A DNA stretch of 64,000 nt from the NCBI GenBank assembly GCA_004564215.1, contig CP024846.1, positions 248,001-312,000 of the forward strand. Reading direction: 5' to 3'. This DNA comes from Beijerinckiaceae bacterium. Its GTDB lineage: Bacteria > Pseudomonadota > Alphaproteobacteria > Rhizobiales > Beijerinckiaceae. This document shows, piece by piece, positions 54,677 to 63,779 of the stretch (positions within the stretch are counted from its first letter, which is position 1; each line of letters begins with the position of its first letter). Position numbers and translations under genes: made by a program. A model generated the notes under the pieces. It saw nothing but the letters and a program-made list of their open reading frames with translations, was not told the origin of the DNA and searched no databases.

Positions 54677-55693
54677 TCAATCCTGGCCGTTGATCACCGA
54701 GGCGGTGATTTCGGCGAGGCGACGTGAATAGATTTGTGCGCCTTCCCGGTTCAAATGGATCGGATCGGAAAAATAGCGTTGTTCAAAGACCCAATAATTC
54801 GGGCCCGCGATATAAAATCCGGGCACCGAGGCCAACGGCCTTGTACCGGGGTTGTCCGATGCACCCGGCGGCGCGACTTCCCCCAACCGGTAGGCGTTGG
54901 GGATGAAAATGACCTTGAAGCCAAATTTGGAGGAGAGGCCGATCAGCTCCTGGAAACCGGCCATTTCGGGATCGATCGGTCGCGGCGGCACCCTTTGGAT
55001 CTGATCCGTGGGCACATGGTAATCATCGGGCAAACGGTCTCCGGGATAGTGACTTTGTCCTTTGATGAAATAATAGCCTCTGTCGGTGATCACCCGGCGC
55101 ACGGTCAGCGCGTTTTCCTTGTAGGCGTTGACGATCCCGCCCTCGTTTCTCGACAATAAAAGAAACAGCGTCAGGTCGCGGGGCAGTTCGCGAAAGGGAA
55201 AGAGTAGATTGACCATCAGCTTGTCGTGCAGGAAATAGTCGCGCCATGTCTCCTGATGATCGTCGTTCTGCGGGGGAAGTTGCAGCAGAACATGGGTCGG
55301 TCTCGTTCCGTTGGCGAGGATGTTTTTCAAAAGATCCATGAAGCGGCTGTTGCCGGGGCGCGCGGCATTGAAGCTTGCGACGCCCGAGGCAATGATGGGG
55401 TCATAAATCGCCGGGTTGAAGGCAGCCAAAATCCTACTATTTCCAAAGGCTAAGACTCGTGTCTTCGAGTCTAGCGCAAAGACTTGTTGGGTCTCGAGAT
55501 AATGGACTTTGCTGGCCGAAATCGCATCCGCACCGTTACGGACAAAGGGGAAGGCGGAATTAACGCCATAAAGAAAGAGCCAGACGCCACCTGAAGCTAT
55601 AAAAAAAATCAGGAAATTTTGACGCAGACGCCTCCAAGTTAGCAGCGCCGAGGGCAAGTCTTGATGGGATTTATGAGAAGCAGACAAGGCCAT
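54677..55693 (-). CDS. SGNH-hydrolase-like partner of the MBOAT acyltransferase
   Basis: 338 residues. One N-terminal membrane helix (FLIFFIASGGVWLFLYGVNSAF) anchors a periplasmic domain. Block I is LAFGNSRILAAF, where the serine follows Gly-Asn, and block V is SDPIHLNREGAQIYSRRLAE with an Asp-x-x-His pair. The catalytic triad is thus plausible, as in AlgX/AlgJ-like acetyltransferase partners that finish the transfer onto the polysaccharide. It is immediately upstream of and co-directional with the MBOAT gene. Confidence 0.82.
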   Translation of the reverse strand: MALSASHKSHQDLPSALLTWRRLRQNFLIFFIASGGVWLFLYGVNSAFPFVRNGADAISASKVHYLETQQVFALDSKTRVLAFGNSRILAAFNPAIYDPIIASGVASFNAARPGNSRFMDLLKNILANGTRPTHVLLQLPPQNDDHQETWRDYFLHDKLMVNLLFPFRELPRDLTLFLLLSRNEGGIVNAYKENALTVRRVITDRGYYFIKGQSHYPGDRLPDDYHVPTDQIQRVPPRPIDPEMAGFQELIGLSSKFGFKVIFIPNAYRLGEVAPPGASDNPGTRPLASVPGFYIAGPNYWVFEQRYFSDPIHLNREGAQIYSRRLAEITASVINGQD

Positions 55694-55927
55694 GATTGCG
55701 TAAGTAACCTTTAAGACAGGGTCTTATACATGCGCCATCACTCCAGACAAGGCGGGGCTGGATGAGGATGCTCTCACTATGTTCCATTCCATTGAGGCTT
55801 CTATTAAGGCGCAGAACTGCAAACCGCAGCCACGAGCGTTTGGGCTACGATTTGGCTCGCATGTCTTAAGCGATCCCGCGCGGCGCTTGATCGAATCCAC
55901 GTGTCCGGGGCGGAAAATCGTCTTCCG

Positions 55928-56272
55928 TTAAACGGCGAAGCTTGATCCGCAGCCGCAGGACGCTGTCGCAGCCGGATTGACGATTTTGAACATCCGGCCC
56001 ATCAGATCGTCGATAAAGTCGATCTTGGATCCCCGCAAAAGATCGAGCGAAATTTGATCGATTGCGACCCTTGCACCGTCTCGCTCGATGATCAGGTCGT
56101 CGTCTGATTGTTCGGTCGAAAGGTTATAGGTATAGGTAAATCCCGAGCATCCGCCGCCGTCGACGCCGACGCGCAGGAAGGTTCCTGCCGGCTCGCTTTT
56201 CAAAATTTCAGCGATCCGACGAGCGGCGTTTTCGGTAAGATCAACAGGGGATTCGGCTAGAACTTCACTCAT
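55928..56272 (-). CDS. erpA: Iron-sulfur cluster insertion protein (ErpA-like A-type carrier)
   Basis: 114 residues, A-type [4Fe-4S]/[2Fe-2S] carrier. The three conserved cysteines are in VGVDGGGCSGFTYTY and in TASCGCGSSF. The ATG at 56272 has GAGG eight bases upstream and removes a 37-residue extension not seen in the family. It is divergent from dgt. ErpA versus IscA cannot be decided firmly by eye, because no isc or suf genes are in this window. Confidence 0.85.
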   Translation of the reverse strand: MSEVLAESPVDLTENAARRIAEILKSEPAGTFLRVGVDGGGCSGFTYTYNLSTEQSDDDLIIERDGARVAIDQISLDLLRGSKIDFIDDLMGRMFKIVNPAATASCGCGSSFAV

Positions 56273-56410
56273 TTGCAGAACCTCGAACGGACGTGGCGAT
56301 TCTTCGGCAACCGCAGACGCCTTGGCAGGGGGTGCTTGCCATCCTTGAGATAAGAACATACGTCGCAACGCTCCCGCCCGCAATGCACCATGCGGATAAT
56401 CTAGGTTTTC

Positions 56411-57646
56411 ATGCCCGCTTTTGCCTTATCTTCCGCTCCCGCTTTCGCACCGGCGCGCGCCGCTTATGCGGCCGATGCGGCACGAAGCCGCGGACGCCTC
56501 ATCCCCGAGCCGGCGTCGCCCTCGCGCTCGGAATTCCAGCGCGATCGCGACCGCATCATCCATAGCACCGCCTTCCGCAGACTGGCCCACAAGACCCAGG
56601 TCTTCATTCCACATGAAGGCGATCATTTCCGCACCCGGCTCACCCATTCGCTCGAAGTCGGCCAGATCGCGCGTTCGCTGGCCCGGGCGCTTGGCCTCGA
56701 TGACGATCTTGCCGAAGCGCTGGCGCTGGCGCATGACCTCGGCCACACGCCGTTCGGTCATACCGGGGAGGAGGTCCTCGATGAGCTCATGGCACCTTAT
56801 GGCGGCTTCGACCACAACGCCCAGGCGTTGCGGATCGTCACCAAACTCGAACGCCGCTATGCCGCTTTCGACGGGCTCAATTTGACCTGGGAAACCCTGG
56901 AAGGGCTCGTCAAACACAATGGACCGCTTCTGAAGGCCGACGGAACGCCAATGCCCCGTTATGCGCAGCGCGGCCTGCCGGTGGCCCTGCTCGAATATAA
57001 TGCAGTCTCGAATCTTGACCTCGAGCATTTTGCCAGCGCAGAGGCCCAGGCCGCCGCGCTCGCCGACGACATTGCCTACAATGCTCATGACATCGACGAT
57101 GGTTTGCGCGCCGGCCTTATCGATTTTGCGCAAATCGTGGAAGTCGATTTTCTCCGCGCTGCCGGCGAAGAGATTGAGCGGTCTTATCCGGGCCTCGAGC
57201 CGGTCCGCGCCATTCATGAGCTGGTGCGACGGCTCATCACCTATTTTATCGAGGATGCCATCGCGGAGAGCCGGCGGCGGATCGAAGCGGCAGGGGTAGC
57301 AAGCGTCGAGGATGTGCGCAGACAAGACGGGCCGCTGATTGGTTTTTCCGAAGCGGCCAGCAGCACCGACATTTCGATTAAGCGCTTTCTTTTTCAGAAT
57401 CTATACCGGCATCGAGGCCTCCTCAGCAGCCGTGAGAAGGCGGTTCCGATCGTCCGCAACCTATTTCCGCGGTTCCTTGCGAGCCCGAATCTAATGCCGC
57501 CCGAATGGGCGGAGGCCGCCGCCAAGATCGGTCCGGACGAGGTGCGCCGCGCCCGCCTGGTCTGTGACTATATCGCCGGAATGACCGATCGCTATGCCAT
57601 CGCCGAGCACGATCGGCTCTTTGACGGCGGAGCCGATTTGCGCTAG
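56411..57646 (+). CDS. dgt: Deoxyguanosinetriphosphate triphosphohydrolase-like protein
   Basis: 411 residues, an HD-domain enzyme. The N terminus [27 protein letters not shown] and the metal-binding HD in [20 protein letters not shown] plus [21 protein letters not shown] are diagnostic, as are the later [17 protein letters not shown] and [19 protein letters not shown] segments. It degrades dNTPs to nucleoside and triphosphate. It is divergent from erpA and upstream of argS, a usual order in Rhizobiales. Confidence 0.93.
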   Translation: MPAFALSSAPAFAPARAAYAADAARSRGRLIPEPASPSRSEFQRDRDRIIHSTAFRRLAHKTQVFIPHEGDHFRTRLTHSLEVGQIARSLARALGLDDDLAEALALAHDLGHTPFGHTGEEVLDELMAPYGGFDHNAQALRIVTKLERRYAAFDGLNLTWETLEGLVKHNGPLLKADGTPMPRYAQRGLPVALLEYNAVSNLDLEHFASAEAQAAALADDIAYNAHDIDDGLRAGLIDFAQIVEVDFLRAAGEEIERSYPGLEPVRAIHELVRRLITYFIEDAIAESRRRIEAAGVASVEDVRRQDGPLIGFSEAASSTDISIKRFLFQNLYRHRGLLSSREKAVPIVRNLFPRFLASPNLMPPEWAEAAAKIGPDEVRRARLVCDYIAGMTDRYAIAEHDRLFDGGADLR

Positions 57647-57721
57647 AGCGCGGCTCATCGAGAACATGCGTTAAGATTTTGTTTTCCTGTAGCTTTCTGT
57701 TCGTTTCAGAGTTGGCAAAGA

Positions 57722-59500
57722 ATGAATCTCTTCAATGAGTTCCACGATTCCGTTGCCTCGATTCTCGAACGGATCGCCGCCAGCGGGCGTTTGCCCCCCG
57801 ATCTCGATTTGCAGCGTTTTGTTGTAGAGCCTCCGCGCGATCCCTCGCACGGCGATTTCGCCACCAACGCGGCGATGGTTTACGCCAAGGAGGCGAAGCC
57901 CTTTTTCGCCAATCCACGCCAGCTTGCCGTGGAAATTGCCGTGGCGCTGGCCGATCATCCAGATGTCGCCGAGGCGGAAGTTGCGGGGCCGGGATTCATC
58001 AATATTCGGGTGAAGCCTGCCGTCTTCGCCCGGGTCTTGCACGCGGCGCTCAAACAAGGTCGCGACTTCGGCCGTCCCGAAGCCAGCGCCGCCGGAAGAC
58101 TCAAGGTCAATGTTGAATATGTTTCGGCCAATCCAACGGGGCCCATGCATGTGGGGCATGGTCGCGGCGCGGTGTTTGGGGATGCGCTGGCCAATCTCCT
58201 CGCCTTCGCCGGTCGCGAGGTTACCCGCGAATATTACATCAACGATGCCGGGGCCCAGGTCGATGTCCTCGCCCGTTCAGCCTATCTGCGCTATCGGGAA
58301 GCGCTGGGCGAGGCCATGGGCGAAATTCCCGAGGGGCTCTATCCGGGCGCGTATCTGAAAGGCATTGGCGTTGCCTTGGTCGAGAAATACGGCCGCGATC
58401 TGCTCGGACGGTCGGAAGGCGAATGGCTGGCAGATGTCCGAAAGCTGGCAATCGACGGGATGATGGAAATGATTCAGGCCGATCTTGCGGCGCTGAATAT
58501 TCAGCACGAGGTTTTTTTCTCCGAGCGCTCGCTGACCCACGGTGAGGACGGCGATTGCGTGGCGGCGGCGATCGCCGACCTTCGTCGGCGCGGCCTGGTT
58601 TACGAAGGCCGCCTGCCGCCCCCGAAGGGACAGCCTGCGGAAGATTGGGAAGACCGAGAGCAGACTTTGTTCAGGTCGACGGATTTCGGAGACGATGTCG
58701 ATCGGCCGCTCATGAAGTCGGACGGTTCCTACACCTATTTCGCGTCCGATATCGCCTATCACAAGACGAAAATCGACCGGGGCTACACATTATTGATCGA
58801 TGTGTGGGGCGCCGACCATGGCGGCTATGTCAAGCGGATGCGGGCGGCCGTCGAGGCTCTCTCGGAAGGCCGGACCAGCCTCGACGTAAAGCTGTGTCAA
58901 TTGGTGAGATTGATGCGCGACGGCGAACCGGTCAAAATGTCGAAGCGATCCGGCGAATTCATCACCATGCGCGACGTCGTCGATGAAGTCGGCGTCGACG
59001 CGGTGCGTTTCATGATGCTTTTCCGGAAGAACGACGCGACCTTGGAATTCGATCTGAACAAGGTCATCGAGCAATCGAAAGACAATCCCGTCTTCTATGT
59101 CCAATATGCCCATGCCAGGGCAAAATCCGCGTTACGACAGGGAGTTGCAACGATTTCCGGACTCGACGTATCAAGTCAGGCGCTGAGTTCCGCGGACCTC
59201 GGTCTCCTTGAAGACGAAGGGGAAATCCAACTCATCAAGCTTATCGCACAGTATCCACGGATCATCGAAGCCGCAGCGCAGATGGATGAACCGCATAGGA
59301 TCGCTTTTTATTTGCATGATTTGGCATCTAGCCTTCATGGGCACTGGACCCGCGGCAAAGATCGGCCACAATTACGATTTCTTAATGAAGACAGTCCAAA
59401 TGTAACCGTCGCTAGGCTTGCCTTGGTAACCGCGCTGGCGACAGTCCTTGCATCGGGGCTGGCGATTTTGGGGGTCACCGCTCCCGAGGAGATGCGATAG
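57722..59500 (+). CDS. argS: Arginyl-tRNA synthetase
   Basis: 592 residues, class I synthetase. The HIGH-like motif is in [20 protein letters not shown], near residue 138, and the signature [14 protein letters not shown] is the KMSKS equivalent. The additional N-terminal domain, the [21 protein letters not shown] segment and the C-terminal DALR anticodon-binding region are all present. It lies 75 bases after dgt. Confidence 0.97.
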   Translation: MNLFNEFHDSVASILERIAASGRLPPDLDLQRFVVEPPRDPSHGDFATNAAMVYAKEAKPFFANPRQLAVEIAVALADHPDVAEAEVAGPGFINIRVKPAVFARVLHAALKQGRDFGRPEASAAGRLKVNVEYVSANPTGPMHVGHGRGAVFGDALANLLAFAGREVTREYYINDAGAQVDVLARSAYLRYREALGEAMGEIPEGLYPGAYLKGIGVALVEKYGRDLLGRSEGEWLADVRKLAIDGMMEMIQADLAALNIQHEVFFSERSLTHGEDGDCVAAAIADLRRRGLVYEGRLPPPKGQPAEDWEDREQTLFRSTDFGDDVDRPLMKSDGSYTYFASDIAYHKTKIDRGYTLLIDVWGADHGGYVKRMRAAVEALSEGRTSLDVKLCQLVRLMRDGEPVKMSKRSGEFITMRDVVDEVGVDAVRFMMLFRKNDATLEFDLNKVIEQSKDNPVFYVQYAHARAKSALRQGVATISGLDVSSQALSSADLGLLEDEGEIQLIKLIAQYPRIIEAAAQMDEPHRIAFYLHDLASSLHGHWTRGKDRPQLRFLNEDSPNVTVARLALVTALATVLASGLAILGVTAPEEMR

Positions 59501-59735
59501 GCGCATCTTAGGTATTTTGATCGGGTACTTAGGGTTGTATTACAAGCCCTGTCGCGCGGAACTGGTTTGCTTCAGGGCGCGGGAGTCAATTCAGAGCAAA
59601 ATCAAGGGAAGTTCGCTGGAAATCCGGCGAGGCAAAAAAGCCATGTAAGCCTGTAACGCGTGGGAATGCGCGACTGCAACGGCGACGACCAGCCGGGTTT
59701 GGCCGCCACGAAAATCGCGCCAGGAGGGTGAGTAA

Positions 59736-61115
59736 ATGAGCGAGCCAGTTGTAAAACGGCGGCCTATGATCGATCTGGAAGAGTTCGAAAGACGTTTGCG
59801 GCAACCGCTCGCCGCACACCAAAGGGAAGACGATCCGCTAGCCGAACTCGCCCGCCTCGTTGGCGAGCAGGAAGATCCTTATAAATCGGTTTTTGAACCG
59901 CTGCGCCGCCGCCCTGCCGCGCCTCTCCGCAGCTCGTGGGATCAGGTGGAAGACCAGGAAGTCCCCGCGCGTGAACCGTTTGTTGGCGGCGATTTCGCGG
60001 CCATCGAAGCCGGTTTGCTGGGCGCCCCCCGGCGTGAAGATTTGGAAAGCCTGTCCTTTTCCCAACCCACGGAATTCGCGGAAACCGGATCTTGGGAATA
60101 CGCCGAGGCTTCCGAGCCTTTCCCGCAGGCCGATCCGGCCGAGGAGGAAATCCGATCGCGCCGACCCCTCTATGTGATGGCCGCGATCATTGTCGCTGGA
60201 ATTGCCGGCATTGGCGCGAGTTTCGTCTTCAAGGGTTCGGTTTCCACCCCCACGGAAGTCGCGACCATTCGAGCTTCCGAAGGGCCTGCCAAGATACATC
60301 CGGAAACGACAGCCGCCGCCGAAATTCAAAGTGAAGACGCATCGGTGCTGGGCGGAACGCAGCAGCCGCCCCCGGTCGCCGCGGTCAGCCATGTTGAGCA
60401 GCCGGCCGATCTCTCCGTGCAAACTTCGGTTCCCGCGCAAACGGAACCCCCTGCGCGGGTCATCAGCGGTCTCCCCAGCGGAGCGGCCAGCGTTCCGGTG
60501 CCGCTGCCTCCAGGACATGTCCAACCGCAACCGCCATCCGCCGAGCCGGCTTCGATCGCGTCTCTGATTCAGCCCAAAAAGGTGAAGACGGTTTCGGTCA
60601 GGCCGGACGGCACCGTCTTGCCAAACGACATGCCACCGCCCCAGGTTGGTTCCGCCGCTGCTCCTCTGGCCGCGGCTCGTGCGGCGGCGCCCACGACCAA
60701 GGTCGTGACGCCAAAGTCGACAGCGCGGGTTGCGACGACGCCAAAGCCCCCGGAAGTGGACGCCAATGGGCAGCCGGTCAAAACGCCGCCCGTTGCCAGC
60801 AAAGCCAAGCGCACCCAAGTGGCCGACACGGCTGGCACGGAAGCGGTACCGACGGCGACGGCTGCATCTGGTAGTTTTGCCGTGCAGCTCGCTGCCCCCG
60901 GATCTGAGCAGGAGGCTCGTGACATTCAGGTCCGCCTCATGAAGAAGTACGGCGCGGAATTGGCGGGATTCCATCCCTCAATTCACAAGGCGGAGGTTGC
61001 CGGCAAGCCGGTGTACCGTGTCCGTGTCGTCGGTATGTCTTCACGTGATGAAGCAACTTCTCTTTGTCAAAAAATTCAAAGCGGCGGCGGCAGCTGCTTC
61101 GTCGCCAAGAACTGA
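59736..61115 (+). CDS. SPOR-domain membrane protein
   Basis: 459 residues. A cytoplasmic N terminus (DLEEFERRLRQPLAAHQRED), one membrane helix at about 148-170 (LYVMAAIIVAGIAGIGASFVF), a long proline-, alanine- and valine-rich periplasmic linker, and a C-terminal SPOR domain (SGSFAVQLAAPGSEQEARDI, then VYRVRVVGMSSRDEATSLC) that binds denuded septal glycan. This places the protein at the division site. A strong site (AGGAGGG) precedes the ATG. It follows argS, as in other Rhizobiales. Confidence 0.9.
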   Translation: MSEPVVKRRPMIDLEEFERRLRQPLAAHQREDDPLAELARLVGEQEDPYKSVFEPLRRRPAAPLRSSWDQVEDQEVPAREPFVGGDFAAIEAGLLGAPRREDLESLSFSQPTEFAETGSWEYAEASEPFPQADPAEEEIRSRRPLYVMAAIIVAGIAGIGASFVFKGSVSTPTEVATIRASEGPAKIHPETTAAAEIQSEDASVLGGTQQPPPVAAVSHVEQPADLSVQTSVPAQTEPPARVISGLPSGAASVPVPLPPGHVQPQPPSAEPASIASLIQPKKVKTVSVRPDGTVLPNDMPPPQVGSAAAPLAAARAAAPTTKVVTPKSTARVATTPKPPEVDANGQPVKTPPVASKAKRTQVADTAGTEAVPTATAASGSFAVQLAAPGSEQEARDIQVRLMKKYGAELAGFHPSIHKAEVAGKPVYRVRVVGMSSRDEATSLCQKIQSGGGSCFVAKN

Positions 61116-61133
61116 GCGAGATTGATTTTGCTA

Positions 61134-61161
61134 CCAAGGCGCGCCGGGTTGTGCGCCTTGG
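61134..61161 (+). terminator. Hairpin after the SPOR-protein gene
   Basis: CCAAGGCGC (61134-61142) and GCGCCTTGG (61153-61161) form a perfect nine-pair stem with a ten-base loop, 18 bases past the stop. A uridine run is missing, so termination efficiency is uncertain. Confidence 0.55.
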
Positions 61162-61631
61162 TCAACCTACCGAGGTGCAAGACGACTGCTCGCCAGCAAG
61201 TTGAGCCAGTCCACGCTTGATCGAGAATCCTGTCTTGCTTAATTGACGGGTCGAGATTGTGAGAGCTCTCCCTTTCGAGTGATCAATTCGCACAATGCCC
61301 CTGGTGGCCTCGACCTCCACGTTGGCTTGTCGCGCGCTCCCGTAAATTAAGCCCCTCGGCTTGACGCCACATCGCGCTGAAGCGCGGGCGAGCCCCCCGC
61401 GGCCTTCGCATTTGACCAATATAAATTTTTGGGAACCAAAACCCCAGCAAGAAATTGAAGCAATTCAGGTCAATGAGCACCGACCAAGCCGTATGAATTT
61501 TTTCTGAAGTCATCCACAATTTACTTCAAGAGCGGGCTTTTGCGACGGCACGCGGATGCTATTCTGATATTGATTCTAACATCGAAGTTATTGAGTGAGT
61601 ACACACGTTCGCAGCGCATAAGCTCGGCAAC
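61162..61631. other. Intergenic region before the cold-shock protein gene
   Basis: No convincing gene. A minus-strand open frame of 85 codons (61162-61419) resembles no protein I know and has no ribosome binding site. The last 150 bases are AT-rich and presumably hold the cold-shock gene promoter; cold-shock genes often have long leaders, which may explain the gap. Confidence 0.35.
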
Positions 61632-62240
61632 GTGTGCGATTTCGGGGAGGTTGGCTTGGAAAGCAAGAATCCCGCATCGCTTCGGTTTGATTTTGACCCA
61701 ACACCGGAGCTATCGCCGATCAAAGCGGCGGATTTGGTCGAAATTTCCGGACAAGTAAAATGGTTTGATGTCGCGAAAGGATATGGATTCATTGTGCCAG
61801 ATGATGGCTCGGAAGATGTTCTGCTGCACATCACGACTTTACGTAAGGATGGTTTCAGCATCGCGCATGAGGGAACTCGCCTTGTCTGCGAAGCTATTCG
61901 ACGGGTCAAAGGGCTACAGGTTCTTAAAATTGTCTCCATGGACGAATCGAACGCGGTGCATCCCGCCGAATGGCCGGCGCGTGCCCGCATCGAGGTCGTC
62001 TCGGCGAGCGGCTATCAGATTGCGATCGTCAAATGGTTCAATCGCACGCGCGGATTTGGTTTTTTGACCCAAGGCGAGGGTACACAGGACATCTTCGTTC
62101 ATATGGAAACTTTGCGCCGTTATGGGATCGCCGAATTGCATCCGGGAGAAAGCCTCCTCGTGCGATACGGCGATGGTCCAAAGGGATTGATGGCCGCTGA
62201 GGTGCGGCCCCTCGATGCGGTTCTGCCCACGCCACATTGA
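61632..62240 (+). CDS. Double cold-shock-domain protein
   Basis: 202 residues with two CSD domains. The first has QVKWFDVAKGYGFIVPDDGSEDVLLHI, the second has IVKWFNRTRGFGFLTQGEGTQDIFVHMETLRRYG; both carry the aromatic RNP1 and RNP2 motifs for single-stranded nucleic acid binding. The linker includes SMDESNAVHPAEWP. The start is a GTG at 61632, as no ATG is available near the family N terminus. The next gene encodes DUF192, a pairing that is common in Rhizobiales. Confidence 0.92.
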   Translation: MCDFGEVGLESKNPASLRFDFDPTPELSPIKAADLVEISGQVKWFDVAKGYGFIVPDDGSEDVLLHITTLRKDGFSIAHEGTRLVCEAIRRVKGLQVLKIVSMDESNAVHPAEWPARARIEVVSASGYQIAIVKWFNRTRGFGFLTQGEGTQDIFVHMETLRRYGIAELHPGESLLVRYGDGPKGLMAAEVRPLDAVLPTPH

Positions 62241-62356
62241 ATTTAGATACTGCCTGATTTGGGCTTTGAGTCGGGGCTTTGCTGGCCTAAAATAATTATC
62301 GCGGCCGCAAGAGTTGAGCGCCGCGCATCAGCAATAAAGTATGGAGTCAATGGCGC

Positions 62357-62854
62357 ATGGACCTTCTCGAGTCGGTGCGCCAGTTTTTTTTAAATATCGC
62401 AATTTGCGTTGCGGCGCTTCTTCTGGGCGCGACTTCAACGGCATTTTCCCAAACCGGGAAGGCGGCGCCGCAAGGCGGCCTCGAAAAGCTTGAGATTGTC
62501 ACGACGAGTGGACCTCACAGCTTTTCCGTCGAAGTCATGCGCACGGATCGACAACGTGAACGCGGCCTCATGTATCGCCGCTTCCTCCCGCCGGATCGCG
62601 GGATGCTGTTCGATTTCGGAACCGAGCGGCCGATCATGATGTGGATGAAAAACACCTTCCTTTCGCTCGACATGATTTTCATTGGACGCACCGGCAAGGT
62701 CGTCGGGCTTGCCGAAAACGCTGAACCATTGTCGGAAAAAATCATCCCCTCGGGCGCGCCCGCCTACGGCGTTCTAGAAGTCAATGCTGGGACAATTGCC
62801 AATATTGGCGTCAAATTAGGCGACAGCATACGCCACCCGCTTTTCAACCCGTAA
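62357..62854 (+). CDS. Secreted DUF192 family protein
   Basis: 165 residues. A signal peptide (ICVAALLLGATSTAFS) precedes a DUF192 domain: RERGLMYRRFLPPDRGMLFDFGTERPIMMWMKNTFLSLDMIFIG, then YGVLEVNAGTIANIGVKLGD. The G-L-M and M-W-M-K-N-T segments are diagnostic. The function of the family is not known to me. It lies 116 bases after the cold-shock protein gene. Confidence 0.9.
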   Translation: MDLLESVRQFFLNIAICVAALLLGATSTAFSQTGKAAPQGGLEKLEIVTTSGPHSFSVEVMRTDRQRERGLMYRRFLPPDRGMLFDFGTERPIMMWMKNTFLSLDMIFIGRTGKVVGLAENAEPLSEKIIPSGAPAYGVLEVNAGTIANIGVKLGDSIRHPLFNP

Positions 62855-62996
62855 ACATCCCGCTTTCCAAGACAGCCAAGGCGGAGCAACCTAAGTCTCA
62901 GCGGAAAAGCGATGAGTTGAGGTCGGGGGCCTTGTTCATGGCCGAGCCGCATGATAGCGAAGGCGCGGTTGAGAGGGCAGGGGCAACGTCTCCATG

Positions 62997-63073
62997 CGGG
63001 GTATAGCGCAGTCTGGTAGCGCGGAAGTTTTGGGTACTTCAGGTCGCAGGTTCGAATCCTGCTGCCCCGACCA
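62997..63073 (+). tRNA. tRNA-Pro(UGG)
   Basis: 77 bases including an encoded CCA. Acceptor stem CGGGGTA pairs with TGCCCCG, the anticodon stem is GAAGT / ACTTC with loop TTTGGGT and anticodon UGG, and the T loop is in GGTTCGAATCC. It lies between DUF192 and the complex I subunit gene. Confidence 0.97.
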
Positions 63074-63177
63074 ATGACCCGCCGGTCCGCCCCTCGAAAA
63101 CCCCTTAGGCTGACTGGCCAAGTCAAACGAACGAGGTGGCGCCGGCTAGCCGTTTTCATTCAAATCGGATTGTTCAC

Positions 63178-63483
63178 ATGACTGCACGCATATACCGTCC
63201 GTCCCGGACTGCGACCCAATCAGGTTTTGCCCGCACCAAACATTGGGTTTTGGAATTCGAACCCGCCGAACCTCGCCAGATTGACCCGTTGATGGGCTGG
63301 ACCAGTTCAGGCGACATGGATAGCCAGATTCGGCTGAGTTTCGCCACCAAGGAAGAAGCGATCGCCTACGCCGAGCGCAAAGGTCTCAGCTACCGTGTCG
63401 AGGAACCCCAATCGCCCACGCGACAGCTCCTTTCCTATTCCGACAATTTCAGAACGACCCGTCTGGATCAATGGACCCACTGA
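63178..63483 (+). CDS. NADH dehydrogenase accessory subunit, NDUFS4-like
   Basis: 101 residues. The start TARIYRPSRTATQSGFARTKHWVLEFEP and the segments MGWTSSGDMDSQIRLSFATKEEAIAYAERKG and SYSDNFRTTRLDQWTH match the ETC complex I NDUFS4 family, the 18-kDa accessory subunit of alphaproteobacterial and mitochondrial complex I. The ATG at 63178 fits the family; the frame extends to 63136. It is encoded away from the nuo operon, between two tRNA genes. Confidence 0.92.
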   Translation: MTARIYRPSRTATQSGFARTKHWVLEFEPAEPRQIDPLMGWTSSGDMDSQIRLSFATKEEAIAYAERKGLSYRVEEPQSPTRQLLSYSDNFRTTRLDQWTH

Positions 63484-63554
63484 CGCCGCAGCTCCCTCAG
63501 ACAATATAAAGACTGAAAGTTAGCTGGTTTCGTCGGTTCGAGACGAAGGACATT

Positions 63555-63631
63555 GGCTCCGTAGCTCAGCTGGATAGAGCAGCCGCCTTCTAAGCGGCAG
63601 GTCGCAGGTTCGAGCCCTGCCGGAGTCGCCA
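63555..63631 (+). tRNA. tRNA-Arg(UCU)
   Basis: 77 bases with an encoded CCA. Acceptor GGCTCCG pairs with CGGAGTC, the anticodon stem is CCGCC-like with loop TTCTAAG, anticodon UCU, and the T arm is CGCAGGTTCGAGCCCTGCG-like. Followed 38 bases later by copy C of the dispersed repeat. Confidence 0.97.
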
Positions 63632-63668
63632 TCCCACGACTCAATTGAAATGCGTTTTCCCCTAGGTT

Positions 63669-63779
63669 GTGATGAGGAAAAGTGGAAACCGGTTTTCCAC
63701 CCGCATCCCGCTCTAAGCTTTTGGAATCGATCACGTTCATGATTTTGGATTGAGTCAATCCAAAATCATCGTGATCTAG
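63669..63779 (+). repeat. Dispersed two-hairpin intergenic repeat, copy C
   Basis: Same orientation as copy B and nearly identical over about 105 bases. Module 1 has lost the GCGGG of the left outer arm but keeps an almost perfect inner hairpin GTGGAAA / TTTCCAC; module 2 has GATCACG, then ATGATTTTGGATTGA / TCAATCCAAAATCAT, then CGTGATC. It lies 38 bases after tRNA-Arg. Confidence 0.88.

Noticed and set aside
61162..61419. 85-codon minus-strand frame after the SPOR gene
   Set aside because: No ribosome binding site, no similarity I recognise, and it sits on a terminator hairpin.
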